DNA of 64,000 nucleotides from an uncultured Erythrobacter sp. (GTDB lineage: Bacteria > Pseudomonadota > Alphaproteobacteria > Sphingomonadales > Sphingomonadaceae): contig CAJXJR010000010.1 of the NCBI GenBank assembly GCA_913055155.1, forward strand, positions 62,001 through 126,000. The letters are read 5' to 3'. The stretch's first letter is position 1. Each line of letters begins with the position of its first letter. The notes beneath the pieces were generated by a model, which worked only from the letters and a program-made list of their open reading frames with translations, was not told the origin of the DNA and made no database searches. The translations under genes were made by a program, and so were the position numbers. This document shows, one piece after another, positions 34,851 to 43,492 of this stretch.

Positions 34851-36056
34851 TCAGGCGTCGACTTCGACAGGCTGGAGAGCGACCTCCAGCGTGGTGCTGT
34901 TGTTGTGCGGATAGTGCCGACGCTGCGGCGGCGCCAGCACCTGGATGGCCGATGTGCGCGCCAGCAATTCTTCCACCAGCACGCGGATCTGCATGCGGGC
35001 CAGCTGTGCGCCTGCGCACTGGTGAATGCCGCGCCCGAAGGTGAAATGCGCGGGGCGGCGATCGATGTCGTACTTGCCCGGTTCCGGGAAGGCTTCGGGA
35101 TCGAGATTGGCCGACGCATAGACCGGGCATACCTGGTCGCCTGCCTTGATCTGTCGCCCACCGATCACGGTGTCGCGCGTCGCGTGGCGCGGCAGGGTCT
35201 GCACCGGGGCTTCCAGCCGCAAGGCTTCCTCGATGGCAGTGGGGATCAGCTTGGGATTGGCGCGCAGTTGCGCCTGCAATTCAGGTGACTTGCCCAGCGC
35301 CAGCACCGCGGCCTGCATCCCGCCTGCCGTGCTGCGGTGTCCGGCCATGTAGAGCAAATTGAGGATCGAGACGGCCTCTTCCTCGCTCAATTTCTCTCCA
35401 TTCACCGTACCATTGGCGATGTCGCTGGCCAGTGTGTCGTTCGGCTGCTCCCGGCAGGCGCGCAAGCGGCGCAGGCAGAATTCGCGCAGGGGGTTGTTCA
35501 GTTCATTGCGCCTGGCGACCGATTCCGGGTCCATCTTGGAAATGGTGGGCGCATCGTTGGCGCGCTGCTGATCAGCTTCGTAGAAGCTCGTGTCCTCCTC
35601 GCCCAACAGCATGCAGAAGGTCTGGAACGGCACCTTGTAGGTCAGCGGCGAGATGTTTCCCCCGCCCTGCGCGACCAGGTCGTCCAGCGCATCGGCAATG
35701 ATCTCGCGCACCGCGCGCTCGTACTCCAGCAGGCGGCGCGGCGACATCAGCTTGTTGAGAAGTTTCCGGTATTCGCCATGTTCTGGCGGATCGGTCTCGA
35801 TCGGGATCATCCGCGCACCGTAGCGGGCCACGGGCGCCACACTGGAGAACAGTTCCGTATCCTTGAGTACGGCGGCGACATCCTCCGCCCGAAAGACGTG
35901 CCATATATCGTGACCATCCGCGCCCGGCGTACGGCTGACGGGGCAGCGCTCGCGCTGCTCGGCATAGAACTCGGTCATCGTGATCTTGCCCTGGCGCACG
36001 TCGTCCCAGCGATCGACAGAATCGAATTCCATCTTGTTTTCCGTACTTTGCGCCAT
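34851..36056 (-). CDS. Cytochrome P450 (type B)
   Basis: A 401-residue P450. The I-helix is AGHRST, with arginine for the acid and serine for the threonine; the K-helix has EEALR and the heme loop is HFTFGRGIHQCAGAQLAR. It shares IPIETDPPEHGEYRKLLNKLMSP-like wording with the P450s at 16410 and 30774. First gene of a two-gene operon with the MFS carrier at 33476. Its control region, shared with the LacI gene, holds the palindrome at 36201-36216. Confidence 0.94.
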   Translation of the reverse strand: MAQSTENKMEFDSVDRWDDVRQGKITMTEFYAEQRERCPVSRTPGADGHDIWHVFRAEDVAAVLKDTELFSSVAPVARYGARMIPIETDPPEHGEYRKLLNKLMSPRRLLEYERAVREIIADALDDLVAQGGGNISPLTYKVPFQTFCMLLGEEDTSFYEADQQRANDAPTISKMDPESVARRNELNNPLREFCLRRLRACREQPNDTLASDIANGTVNGEKLSEEEAVSILNLLYMAGHRSTAGGMQAAVLALGKSPELQAQLRANPKLIPTAIEEALRLEAPVQTLPRHATRDTVIGGRQIKAGDQVCPVYASANLDPEAFPEPGKYDIDRRPAHFTFGRGIHQCAGAQLARMQIRVLVEELLARTSAIQVLAPPQRRHYPHNNSTTLEVALQPVEVDA

Positions 36057-36200
36057 CTATGGACTCCTTCTCGATTGCCATTGGACGGGCCTTGCGGTTG
36101 CGCCGATCTCTCTCGCCGACGCCTGCACCGGGGGCGATCCGCATCGCCCGGCCCTTCGTCGTCCTGCATAGAGGGAAAACAACCGTCCCGTCCAGCTTTC

Positions 36201-36216
36201 AATACGCTTCCGCACG
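36201..36216. promoter_or_regulatory. Degenerate palindromic site AATACG-CTTC-CGCACG
   Basis: The left half matches the CATACG-N4-CGTATG motif and the right half is weaker. It shares CAATACGCTTCCG with the site at 28415. It lies 145 bp before the P450 start at 36056 and 135 bp before the LacI start at 36351. It may allow control of either gene. Confidence 0.35.
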
Positions 36217-36350
36217 GCAATGAGTTGGAAAGCCCGCTCTCACGCGGGCACGCGCGTCGCCGGTCAGGCGAGGCAAGGCGGAGTCGCCCCGACTGATCAA
36301 GCTCCACGGGGCGCTTCCCTTGCCCCCGCGAATTGGATAGGCCTTCTGGC

Positions 36351-37346
36351 ATGAAGAATGGACGCCAACGCGCTCGCATTGCCGATGTCGCCAAACTCGC
36401 GAAGGTCTCTCCGGCCACCGTTTCGCGTTACATCAACAAATCCGGCTTCGTCGCTCGCGCCACCGGCGAACGGGTGAAGAAGGCCATCGACAAGCTGGAC
36501 TTCGTGCCCGACCTGGCGGCAGGCAGCCTGACTTCTCGCCGCACCAGGCTGGTTGCCGTACTCACACCGCGTCTGGCCGGCTCGTTCTTCAACACCTTCG
36601 TGGAGGAACTGGTGCTGGCGCTGACCGATGCCGGCTATACTGCCATCACCTATTTCATCGAGATCGACGACAAGCAGATGGAGTCCTCGATCCAGACTGC
36701 CCTGGCCCGGCGCGCCGATGCCTTCGTACTGACGGGTCCAGTGCCCGAGGGGATCAAGAAGCGCCTCGGCACCGAAGGCGTGACCGTGATCGAGAGCTGG
36801 AACATACCTGATGAGCCGATCGATATCGCCATCGGCATGGACAACACCGCGCTCGGCGCAGAACTGGCGGAATTCGTGCATACCCGCGGATATCGCCGCC
36901 CCTTGCTGATTGATGCCGCGGGCAAACGGCCCGGCCTTCGCCAGCTGGCCTTTGCCGAACGCTGGAAGGAACTTGCCGAGACTGAGCCCACCTTCCTGAA
37001 AGTGGACAGGCCGCGCTTCATCCATGCCCGGGCTCAGTTCCGCGCGCTGCGCGACATGGACCCGCGACCGGACGTGGTGCTGTGCGGTTCGGATGGCCTT
37101 GCCCAGGGTATTGCCATCGAAGCCATGCACGCAGGCCTCGCCATACCGGACCAACTGGCCGTGATCGGTTTCGGCGACAGCGAGATCGCCGCCAACATGC
37201 GCCCTTCGCTGACCACCGTTTCAATCAAGGCCGAGGAGATCGGCCGTGCGGTAGTGGAAGTCCTACAGAAGCGGCTGGACCAGGAAGAAATCGCGGAGAA
37301 CAAGATTGACGTGGGCTATTCGATCCTTGCCCGCGAAAGCGCCTGA
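36351..37346 (+). CDS. LacI-family transcriptional regulator
   Basis: A 331-residue regulator. The N-terminal helix-turn-helix with hinge helix is clear (IADVAKLAKVSPATVSRYIN at about 10-29), followed by a periplasmic-binding-protein-like ligand domain (VLTPRLAGSFFNTFVEELV ... AVIGFGDSEIAANMRPSLTTV). The ATG at 36351 is used; an upstream TTG at 36333 is possible. It is the only complete regulator in the window. LacI proteins bind palindromes centred on CG, the form of the sites before five nearby P450 or cytochrome units, so it is the best candidate for their control. Effector unknown. Confidence 0.92.
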   Translation: MKNGRQRARIADVAKLAKVSPATVSRYINKSGFVARATGERVKKAIDKLDFVPDLAAGSLTSRRTRLVAVLTPRLAGSFFNTFVEELVLALTDAGYTAITYFIEIDDKQMESSIQTALARRADAFVLTGPVPEGIKKRLGTEGVTVIESWNIPDEPIDIAIGMDNTALGAELAEFVHTRGYRRPLLIDAAGKRPGLRQLAFAERWKELAETEPTFLKVDRPRFIHARAQFRALRDMDPRPDVVLCGSDGLAQGIAIEAMHAGLAIPDQLAVIGFGDSEIAANMRPSLTTVSIKAEEIGRAVVEVLQKRLDQEEIAENKIDVGYSILARESA

Positions 37347-37371
37347 CTTCGCCAAGTTGCACCAGGACCAG

Positions 37372-37387
37372 CATACGCTAACGTATT
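37372..37387. promoter_or_regulatory. Palindromic operator-like site CATACG-CTAA-CGTATT
   Basis: One mismatch from the perfect palindrome. It lies 141 bp before the MFS start at 37528 and directly overlaps a TTGACT box at 37386, consistent with repression of the MFS-dehydratase operon. Confidence 0.6.
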
Positions 37388-37527
37388 GACTTGCGCCCTT
37401 GCTTTGCCCCATGCGCAACACAGGCATTGGGAAAGGCGATCGAAGGCATCATGGCGATGACAGCAACGGTGTTGGCCGCGTACCGCGCGGCTGCCGGCTC
37501 CGCCTCGACAGGATCGGGCAATTGCCG

Positions 37528-39126
37528 ATGAAAGCCCTCTCGGAGCAAGCCTGGCTGGCCAATTCGCCCTTGCGGCACCGTCTGTTCCTGGGCGTGTGGA
37601 TCGGTTCGGTCAGCCTCGGCTTCGGCAACCAGATACAGCTGGTCGGCGCCAGTTGGGCGATGACCGAGATGACCCATTCGCCGCAGATGGTCTCGCTCGT
37701 CACCTTCTCGCTCAATGCCCCTCTGCTGCTGTTCTCAATGGCGTTCGGCGCGCTCAGCGACCTGCATGACAAACGCAAAGTCATCCTTGCCGCCTATGCC
37801 ATAATGTTCACTGGCGCGCTGGCCTTGGCGGTGCTCGGCTACACCGGCAACCTGCGCCCATGGCTGCTGCTGCTGTTCACCTTTGTCATGGGCACAGGCT
37901 TTGCTCTCAACATGCCGAGCTGGCAGGCATCGGTGCGCGAACTTGTACCGGTGAAGGAACTATCCTCTGCGGTGTCGATGAACGCGGTAGGCAACAACGT
38001 CACCCGTACCGCCGGCCCCGGCCTGGGCGGCGCCGTCGTGGCTCTTGGCGGCGTGTCGGCCGCATTTGCCATCGGCGCGCTGTCGTGTCTGCCGATGATG
38101 CTATCGCTACGGCGCTGGTGGAAAGAGCCATCGCGGGCACAGCGGTCGGGAGAGACGCTTGGTTCCGCCATCGGCGGTGGACTGCGCTTCACATTCTATT
38201 CGGGCGCGCTCAGCCGTATCGTGCTCCGCGCAGCCCTCGGCAGTGTTGGCTACATCGGTCTTATCTCGCTGCTTCCGCTGGGCGTTACGCGCTGGCTGGA
38301 TGGCGGGTCCGAAATCTACGGCCTGCTGCTCAGCTGCACGGGGATCGGGGCCTTCCTTGGCGTGATGGGCGGGCAACGGCTTTCGCGCTGGATGGGGCCG
38401 GAAGGCGTGCTGCGCCTGACCCACATCGGCATGGCGGTTGCCTTGTTCGGCACGCCGCTCAGCTCCAGCCCGTTCCTGACCGGCGCGCTGATGGTGGTCT
38501 TTGGCGCGGGGGCGGCCCTGATGATGCTCACCTTCAACGTGAACATGCAGCTCACATCTCCCGCATGGGTCGTGGGCCGCGCACTGTCGGTTTTCCAGAT
38601 GGGCGCATTCGGTGGCCTCGCAGTGGGCGCGCTGCTGTGGGGCACGGTGGCCGACATGATCGGCCTTGCGAACTCCTTCTACCTCGCCGGTGCATCGCTG
38701 CTCGTCTTTGTCTTCGTCATCGGCTGGATCTCGCCTCTCACCCGGCCAGATCCGTCCCGGCTGGAAATCGTCGACAGCCCGCTCGAGACACCGGAATTCG
38801 GTCCCGACGTGCACCACCTGCCGGTTACGATCTCCTGCGAATACGAGATCGCCGAGGAGGACGAGCCGCGCTTTCGCGAACTGATGAACGAGTGGCGGGT
38901 GTTCCGCCTCAGCCACGGTGTGCGTCACTGGAAGCTGGAGCGCGACCCCGACCGCGAGGGTGTGTGGCTCGAAGAGTTCGAACGCCCGTCGGCCAGCGAC
39001 TTGCTGCGCCAGTTGCCGCGCATGACGCGGCGCGAGAAGCAGATCGTCGACAGCTTCAAGGCCATGCACCGGGGCGAGAGCGAACCGCGCCCGGTCTACA
39101 CCCTGAAAGACGGGAGCGACGCGTGA
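37528..39126 (+). CDS. MFS transporter (MFS_3/EntS type) with C-terminal soluble domain
   Basis: A 532-residue protein. Residues up to about 410 form 12 membrane segments of the enterobactin-exporter-like branch (LGVWIGSVSLGFGNQIQLVG, LSDLHDKRKVILAA). The last 120 residues are hydrophilic, with VTISCEYEIAEEDEPRFREL, WKLERDPDREGVWLEEFERP and RQLPRMTRREKQI, a dimeric ferredoxin-like extension known in this transporter family. It heads the operon with the second dehydratase pair, 43 bp before it. The start at 37528 is the last good ATG before the first TM segment. Substrate unknown. Confidence 0.87.
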   Translation: MKALSEQAWLANSPLRHRLFLGVWIGSVSLGFGNQIQLVGASWAMTEMTHSPQMVSLVTFSLNAPLLLFSMAFGALSDLHDKRKVILAAYAIMFTGALALAVLGYTGNLRPWLLLLFTFVMGTGFALNMPSWQASVRELVPVKELSSAVSMNAVGNNVTRTAGPGLGGAVVALGGVSAAFAIGALSCLPMMLSLRRWWKEPSRAQRSGETLGSAIGGGLRFTFYSGALSRIVLRAALGSVGYIGLISLLPLGVTRWLDGGSEIYGLLLSCTGIGAFLGVMGGQRLSRWMGPEGVLRLTHIGMAVALFGTPLSSSPFLTGALMVVFGAGAALMMLTFNVNMQLTSPAWVVGRALSVFQMGAFGGLAVGALLWGTVADMIGLANSFYLAGASLLVFVFVIGWISPLTRPDPSRLEIVDSPLETPEFGPDVHHLPVTISCEYEIAEEDEPRFRELMNEWRVFRLSHGVRHWKLERDPDREGVWLEEFERPSASDLLRQLPRMTRREKQIVDSFKAMHRGESEPRPVYTLKDGSDA

Positions 39127-39169
39127 TGAAATATCGACAGACTGCAACACAACCTACCGGGAGAACCGC

Positions 39170-40324
39170 ATGACTGCGCTCGAAACCATGCAGGCAGCCT
39201 ATCGCAACCGCGATAACCTGGCACGCGAGCACCATGCCACAGGCGGCAAGGTGGCCGCCTACATGTGCGACAACGTGCCGGCCGAAATGCTGCGTGCGGC
39301 GGGGGTGATGCCTTATCGCCTCAGCGGCGACGCCAGCCGCAGCCGCAAGGAAATCAGTGCGTTGATCGGATCGGTCCACACCACCCGGCTGGTAGGGCTG
39401 GAGTTCATGGACGCGACAACCGCGCGGCTGGTCGCCGGCGATCTCGATTTCGTCGACTACCTGGTCGTGCCGCATAATCGCAAGCAGGTGCAGGTACTGG
39501 GCGTGATCCTGGAATCAATCCGGGTGAACAAGCCCGAGGTGGCGCTGCCCGATTTCCATTACCTCGACCGTACCTATGTCCGCGATTTCCTGACCAGCGG
39601 ATACAACCGGAAGTGCCTGATGCAGCTGCGCGCCAAGCTGGAGGAATGGACCGGCGCGGCAATTTCGGCAGATGCCATGCGCGCCGCAATTGCCGAGGCT
39701 GCGGAAACGCGCCGCCTGCTGCGCGAGCTGAATACGCTGCGCCAGGGCGATGCGCCGCGGGTTTCCGGCGTGGAAGCACTGGAGATCTACGGCGCCTCAC
39801 ATTTCATGGAGCCGCGCACATTCCAGGCCGCCCTTGCGGAATTCATTATTGAGGCGAGGGCGCGGGATCCCTTGCCAGGCGTGCGCATCTACCTTGGCGG
39901 CAGCCCGCTGGATCACACTGCCTTCTACGAGATCGTCGAGAGCGCGGGCGCGGTGATCGTGGCCGAAGACCATTGCTGGGGCGCGCGTTGCGCCGAGCTG
40001 GATATCGACGGGCATGACGACCCGTTCGAGGCATTGGCCGCGCGTTTTGTCGCCCAACCGGCGTGCTCCTTGCGGGCCTCGATCGACGATATCACCCGCG
40101 CCAACGTCGCCCGCGCGGCTGGATCCGGTGCGCAGGGCGCGATCTATAACGTGATGCAGGGCGATACGCCGCAAATGTGGGAAGCACCCTCGCAGCTCGA
40201 TGCCTTGCGAGATCGCGGCATGCCTTGCCTGCACCTGAAACGCGTGCCCTATCGTATCGAAGACCCAGCACCGGTTGCAGAGCAGGTATCCGCCTTTGTT
40301 GCAGACCTTGGGGAGGCAAACTGA
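39170..40324 (+). CDS. 2-hydroxyacyl-CoA dehydratase / benzoyl-CoA reductase family, subunit A (copy 2)
   Basis: A 384-residue paralogue of the gene at 10119. It retains Cys33 (YMCDNVPAEML) and Cys269 (AEDHCWGARC), while the middle position is Arg104 (PHNRKQVQVL) as in copy 1. The blocks YLGGSPLDHTAFYEIVE and the closing MQGDTPQMWEAPSQLD also match copy 1. The ATG has GGGAG upstream. Its stop overlaps the B-subunit start by one base. No activator gene is near. It should bind a CoA ester; the reaction is unknown. Confidence 0.85.
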   Translation: MTALETMQAAYRNRDNLAREHHATGGKVAAYMCDNVPAEMLRAAGVMPYRLSGDASRSRKEISALIGSVHTTRLVGLEFMDATTARLVAGDLDFVDYLVVPHNRKQVQVLGVILESIRVNKPEVALPDFHYLDRTYVRDFLTSGYNRKCLMQLRAKLEEWTGAAISADAMRAAIAEAAETRRLLRELNTLRQGDAPRVSGVEALEIYGASHFMEPRTFQAALAEFIIEARARDPLPGVRIYLGGSPLDHTAFYEIVESAGAVIVAEDHCWGARCAELDIDGHDDPFEALAARFVAQPACSLRASIDDITRANVARAAGSGAQGAIYNVMQGDTPQMWEAPSQLDALRDRGMPCLHLKRVPYRIEDPAPVAEQVSAFVADLGEAN

Positions 40325-41571
40325 TGGCCGACTGGATACCGCAAACCGAACGCCTTCCTATCGTCGAACGCGTACGCGCCGACCAGAAGGAATGGCTCGC
40401 CGGACTGAAAGCGGGGGTGGAGACAGGCGGCCGCTTCGCCATCTCTGCCAGCGACGAGTTCGAGGAGATATTCAACCTTTTCGACATTCCCGTGGTGGTG
40501 GTGAACTACTGGCACAACCTGGTACTGGCGACCGGTGAAGGCGATCACTTCGCCGAAGTGCTAAACAGCCGCGGATATGACGTAGACGCCATTACCATGG
40601 GGCCGCTCGGCTATGCCGCCGCGCTGGAACCGGAAAAGGCACCATGGGGCGGCCTGCCCAAGCCCACGCTGTTCCTGGGTTCCACACGCGACGAGAACGA
40701 GTTCCACTTCATGGAGCTGTGGGCCAAGCAGCTGGACTGCCCGTTCATCCCGCTCGATTACAATCTGGCCGGCTTCTACAAGACGCTGCCAACCGACGAC
40801 TGGTGGAACCACATCCGCCGCGATTGGCCCAGGTACATCGACAGCGACCAACTGGACCTGCGCGTGGCGCAATCGCTGGACGTCATCGCCCACCTGGAAC
40901 GTGAGACAGGCAAGACCATCACTACGGCAGATATCGCCCGCTCGCTGGACATGTGCAACGAACAGATCGACCTGTTCATGGAAGGCCTGCGCCTGATTGG
41001 CGAGGCCGAACGCTGCCCGGTGACGATCCGCGACCAGCTCGCGCTCTATGTCACCCTCTGGCATCGCGGCACGCCCAAAGGGCTGGACTATGCTCGCAGC
41101 TTCCGCGACCAGGTGGCCGAGCGTGTGGAGAAAGGCGTGCAGGGCTACGAGCGCGAGGACGTGCGCATCCTGTACTGGACGGCCATGCCCGAGCCGCGCT
41201 GGCACCGTTACCTGAACGAGCAATACGGCGCGGTCTTCGTGGCCAACCAGTACTCGGTTACGCCCGAATTCTATGCTCGCGACTACGATCCGGCAGACCC
41301 GCTGCGGGCGCTGGCCGGGCGCAGCCTGTTCCTGCTGGCCCAGCTCAACAATCCGCAATGGATGCTGGAAGTGGCCGAGTTCTACAAGGTCGATGCGATT
41401 GTCGGCTTCGAGTACCCGTGGCAGGTGGAAACGCCCTTCGCCAAGGCAGCGAAAGAGGCAGGCCTACCCTACTTCAATTCGCCCGTTCTGGCCGATAGTG
41501 ACAAGATCCGCGCCAAGCTGGATGCCTGGATGCAGGACGAGGTGCTGCCTGCGGTCACCGCGAAACGCTGA
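40324..41571 (+). CDS. 2-hydroxyacyl-CoA dehydratase family, subunit B (copy 2)
   Basis: A 415-residue partner of subunit A, paralogous to the gene at 11287. The first ligand position is serine (AISASDEFEEIF, Ser41) where copy 1 has Cys40, and the late one is VANQYSVTPEFY, with tyrosine in place of cysteine. Conserved blocks are APWGGLPKPT, GSTRDENEF and RDQLALYVTLWHRGTPKG. Loss of both positions makes a [4Fe-4S] cluster in this subunit unlikely. It converges with the CoA ligase gene across a hairpin. Confidence 0.83.
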   Translation: MADWIPQTERLPIVERVRADQKEWLAGLKAGVETGGRFAISASDEFEEIFNLFDIPVVVVNYWHNLVLATGEGDHFAEVLNSRGYDVDAITMGPLGYAAALEPEKAPWGGLPKPTLFLGSTRDENEFHFMELWAKQLDCPFIPLDYNLAGFYKTLPTDDWWNHIRRDWPRYIDSDQLDLRVAQSLDVIAHLERETGKTITTADIARSLDMCNEQIDLFMEGLRLIGEAERCPVTIRDQLALYVTLWHRGTPKGLDYARSFRDQVAERVEKGVQGYEREDVRILYWTAMPEPRWHRYLNEQYGAVFVANQYSVTPEFYARDYDPADPLRALAGRSLFLLAQLNNPQWMLEVAEFYKVDAIVGFEYPWQVETPFAKAAKEAGLPYFNSPVLADSDKIRAKLDAWMQDEVLPAVTAKR

Positions 41572-41585
41572 ACGACATGATGGAG

Positions 41586-41625
41586 GCCTGCCTCGGAGAA
41601 ACCGGCCTCAGCAGCTGAGGCAGGC
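41586..41625. terminator. Hairpin between convergent genes
   Basis: GCCTGCCTC at 41586-41594 pairs with GAGGCAGGC at 41617-41625 between the dehydratase operon (stop 41571) and the convergent CoA ligase (stop 41608). The loop of 22 bases contains a shorter inverted repeat. There is no T run; bidirectional termination is inferred from position. Confidence 0.4.
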
Positions 41626-43470
41626 GTCATCTTCCACGTCATCATAGATGCGGGCAACGATATCGGCACGCAGCTTCACCACGGCACGCTGGTTGATGTA
41701 CTGCTTGTCGTTGATTTCACCGGCCTCGAGGCGCGGCGGATCTGCCAGCAGGACCAGCTTGCCGATGCGGCGACTGGAGGCGGTATTGCGAGCGTTGAAT
41801 TCGCCAAGCAGGCCCAGCACCCGTTCTCGCAGGGCAGCATCGGGCACGATCACCCCGTCGCGCACCTCGACGCCTTCGGGCACCTTGCGCAGCCAGACCA
41901 TCGCCCCGACAAACGGCTTGCGATCACCGGTGATCACCGCGTCCCAGAACTGCGGGCCGAAAGCTTCGAGCAGGTCCGCCCGGATCTGGCCTACGTTGAC
42001 CCAGGTGCCGGTCTCCAGCTTGAAATCCTCGCTCACGCGGCCGTCGTAGGCAACGCCGGCCGATGGATTGTCCTTGTCTATCAGGCGGAGCACGTCGCCG
42101 GTCTTGAAGAAGCCATCCTCGTCGAAGGCTTCGGCATTGATTGCCGGTTCATCGAGATAGCCGGGAAAGATATTCGGTCCGCGCAGGCGCACCTCGAAGC
42201 GATCTTCGCCAAGGTCGAGCAGCTTCAGCTCGCACCCCGGCAACGGCACCCCGCAGTTGGCACTGTTGTTCACCGGCCAGTGCGCCAGCGTCGCGCCCGG
42301 AGAAGCTTCGGTCATGGCATAGGCGGTGAGCGCAGGGACCCGCTTGCCCGTGGCCGCTTCCGCATGGCTTTCAAGCTTGTCGAAGACAGCTTGCGACAGG
42401 CCTGCACCGCCATAGCGGATGATCGTCAGCCTTTCGAAAAAGGCGTCGCGCAGTTCCTTGTCGTTGTCCATCGCATCGGCCAGCATGCCGAGCCCGGCGG
42501 GTACGCAGTTATAGAAAGTCGGGCGAATCTCCTTCACTGCGTCCACCGTCTTCTGGAACATCGGCCCAGGCACCGGCTTGCCGTCGTCGATATACAGCGT
42601 CGCGGCATCGGCGATGGACTCGGCCAAGACCACGTTGCCGCCAAAGGTGTGGTGCCAGGGCAACCAGTCCAGGATGATGCCCGGCTCGTTCGCGTCGCGC
42701 ATGCGCACGGCCATCATCTGTTCGAGATTGGCGGTCATCATTCGGTGGGTGTTGGGCACGGCCTTGGGAATGCCGGTGGAGCCGGAGGTGAAGAGCAGCT
42801 TGCCCACCCAGTCCGGCTCGATCGCGGCGAAAGCCTCCTCGACCGCTTCGGTCGGCTCGACTGCGGTCAGCTCGGCAAAGGGCGTTGCGCCGTCGAATGC
42901 AGCGACCGAAACCAGCTCTGCCCCAGCAAGATCGAGTTCGGCCAGCGCTGCTGCCATCGAGGGTCCGTCCTGCACGAACAGCAGCTTGGGCGCGGCCTTG
43001 GCGAAGGTGCCGTGCAGGCGTTCGCGCGCTTCGGGGAACATGGCGTAGGCCAGCGAAATAGGTGCAACAGCCGCACCAACCGTCTGCGCGCCGAACATCA
43101 TCAGCGCCTGGTCGATACTGTTCGGGCCGATGATGGCTACCACGTCATGCGGGCCGATTCCGCGATCGAGCAGCGCCTGCGCGATCGAGTTCACCTTGGC
43201 CAGCGCCTCGCCATAAGTGATCCTGCGCCAATCCTCGTTGGTAAAGTGGTCGGCCAGTGCCACCCGGTCAGGATGGCCGGCAGCGCTGCGGCGAAGGTAA
43301 TCCACCGTGGTGCGCGTCAATTCGGGAAGCGGGCGCGGCGAAGTCATCAGGTAGCCACCCTCGATCGGCGTCAGCTCGGCTTGCGGTTCCAGAAATTGCT
43401 GCACGCCGAACGGTGGCACCTCGCGCTTCACCAGACCTTCGCGATCGTCCCTGGTATTGTCGCCTGTCAC
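41608..43470 (-). CDS. Acyl/aryl-CoA synthetase (feruloyl-CoA synthetase-like)
   Basis: A 620-residue AMP-forming CoA ligase of the ANL superfamily. The P-loop is LLFTSGSTGIPKAVPNTHRMM, followed by DWLPWHHTFGG, the adenine site AYAMTEASPG and the hinge region YDGRVSEDFKLETGTWVNVG, the last typical of the feruloyl-CoA synthetase branch. The catalytic lysine usual in the C-terminal domain is likely in KQYINQRAV. The start is a GTG at 43470 with GGGAG nearby. It is the last gene of the operon beginning at 48102 and a paralogue of the ligase at 61846. It should activate an aromatic or branched carboxylic acid. Confidence 0.92.
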   Translation of the reverse strand: MTGDNTRDDREGLVKREVPPFGVQQFLEPQAELTPIEGGYLMTSPRPLPELTRTTVDYLRRSAAGHPDRVALADHFTNEDWRRITYGEALAKVNSIAQALLDRGIGPHDVVAIIGPNSIDQALMMFGAQTVGAAVAPISLAYAMFPEARERLHGTFAKAAPKLLFVQDGPSMAAALAELDLAGAELVSVAAFDGATPFAELTAVEPTEAVEEAFAAIEPDWVGKLLFTSGSTGIPKAVPNTHRMMTANLEQMMAVRMRDANEPGIILDWLPWHHTFGGNVVLAESIADAATLYIDDGKPVPGPMFQKTVDAVKEIRPTFYNCVPAGLGMLADAMDNDKELRDAFFERLTIIRYGGAGLSQAVFDKLESHAEAATGKRVPALTAYAMTEASPGATLAHWPVNNSANCGVPLPGCELKLLDLGEDRFEVRLRGPNIFPGYLDEPAINAEAFDEDGFFKTGDVLRLIDKDNPSAGVAYDGRVSEDFKLETGTWVNVGQIRADLLEAFGPQFWDAVITGDRKPFVGAMVWLRKVPEGVEVRDGVIVPDAALRERVLGLLGEFNARNTASSRRIGKLVLLADPPRLEAGEINDKQYINQRAVVKLRADIVARIYDDVEDDACLSC

Positions 43471-43492
43471 GCTTACTGCTCCCTCATTCCCT

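Noticed and set aside
36231-36250. Hairpin GCCCGC-N6-GCGGGC before the LacI gene, considered as attenuator or riboswitch
   Set aside because: Only a six-base stem with no T run, no leader peptide and no conserved riboswitch features.
39126-39173. A 15-codon frame between the MFS gene and the second dehydratase pair
   Set aside because: Too short, without its own ribosome site, and it simply fills the gap before the next ribosome site.
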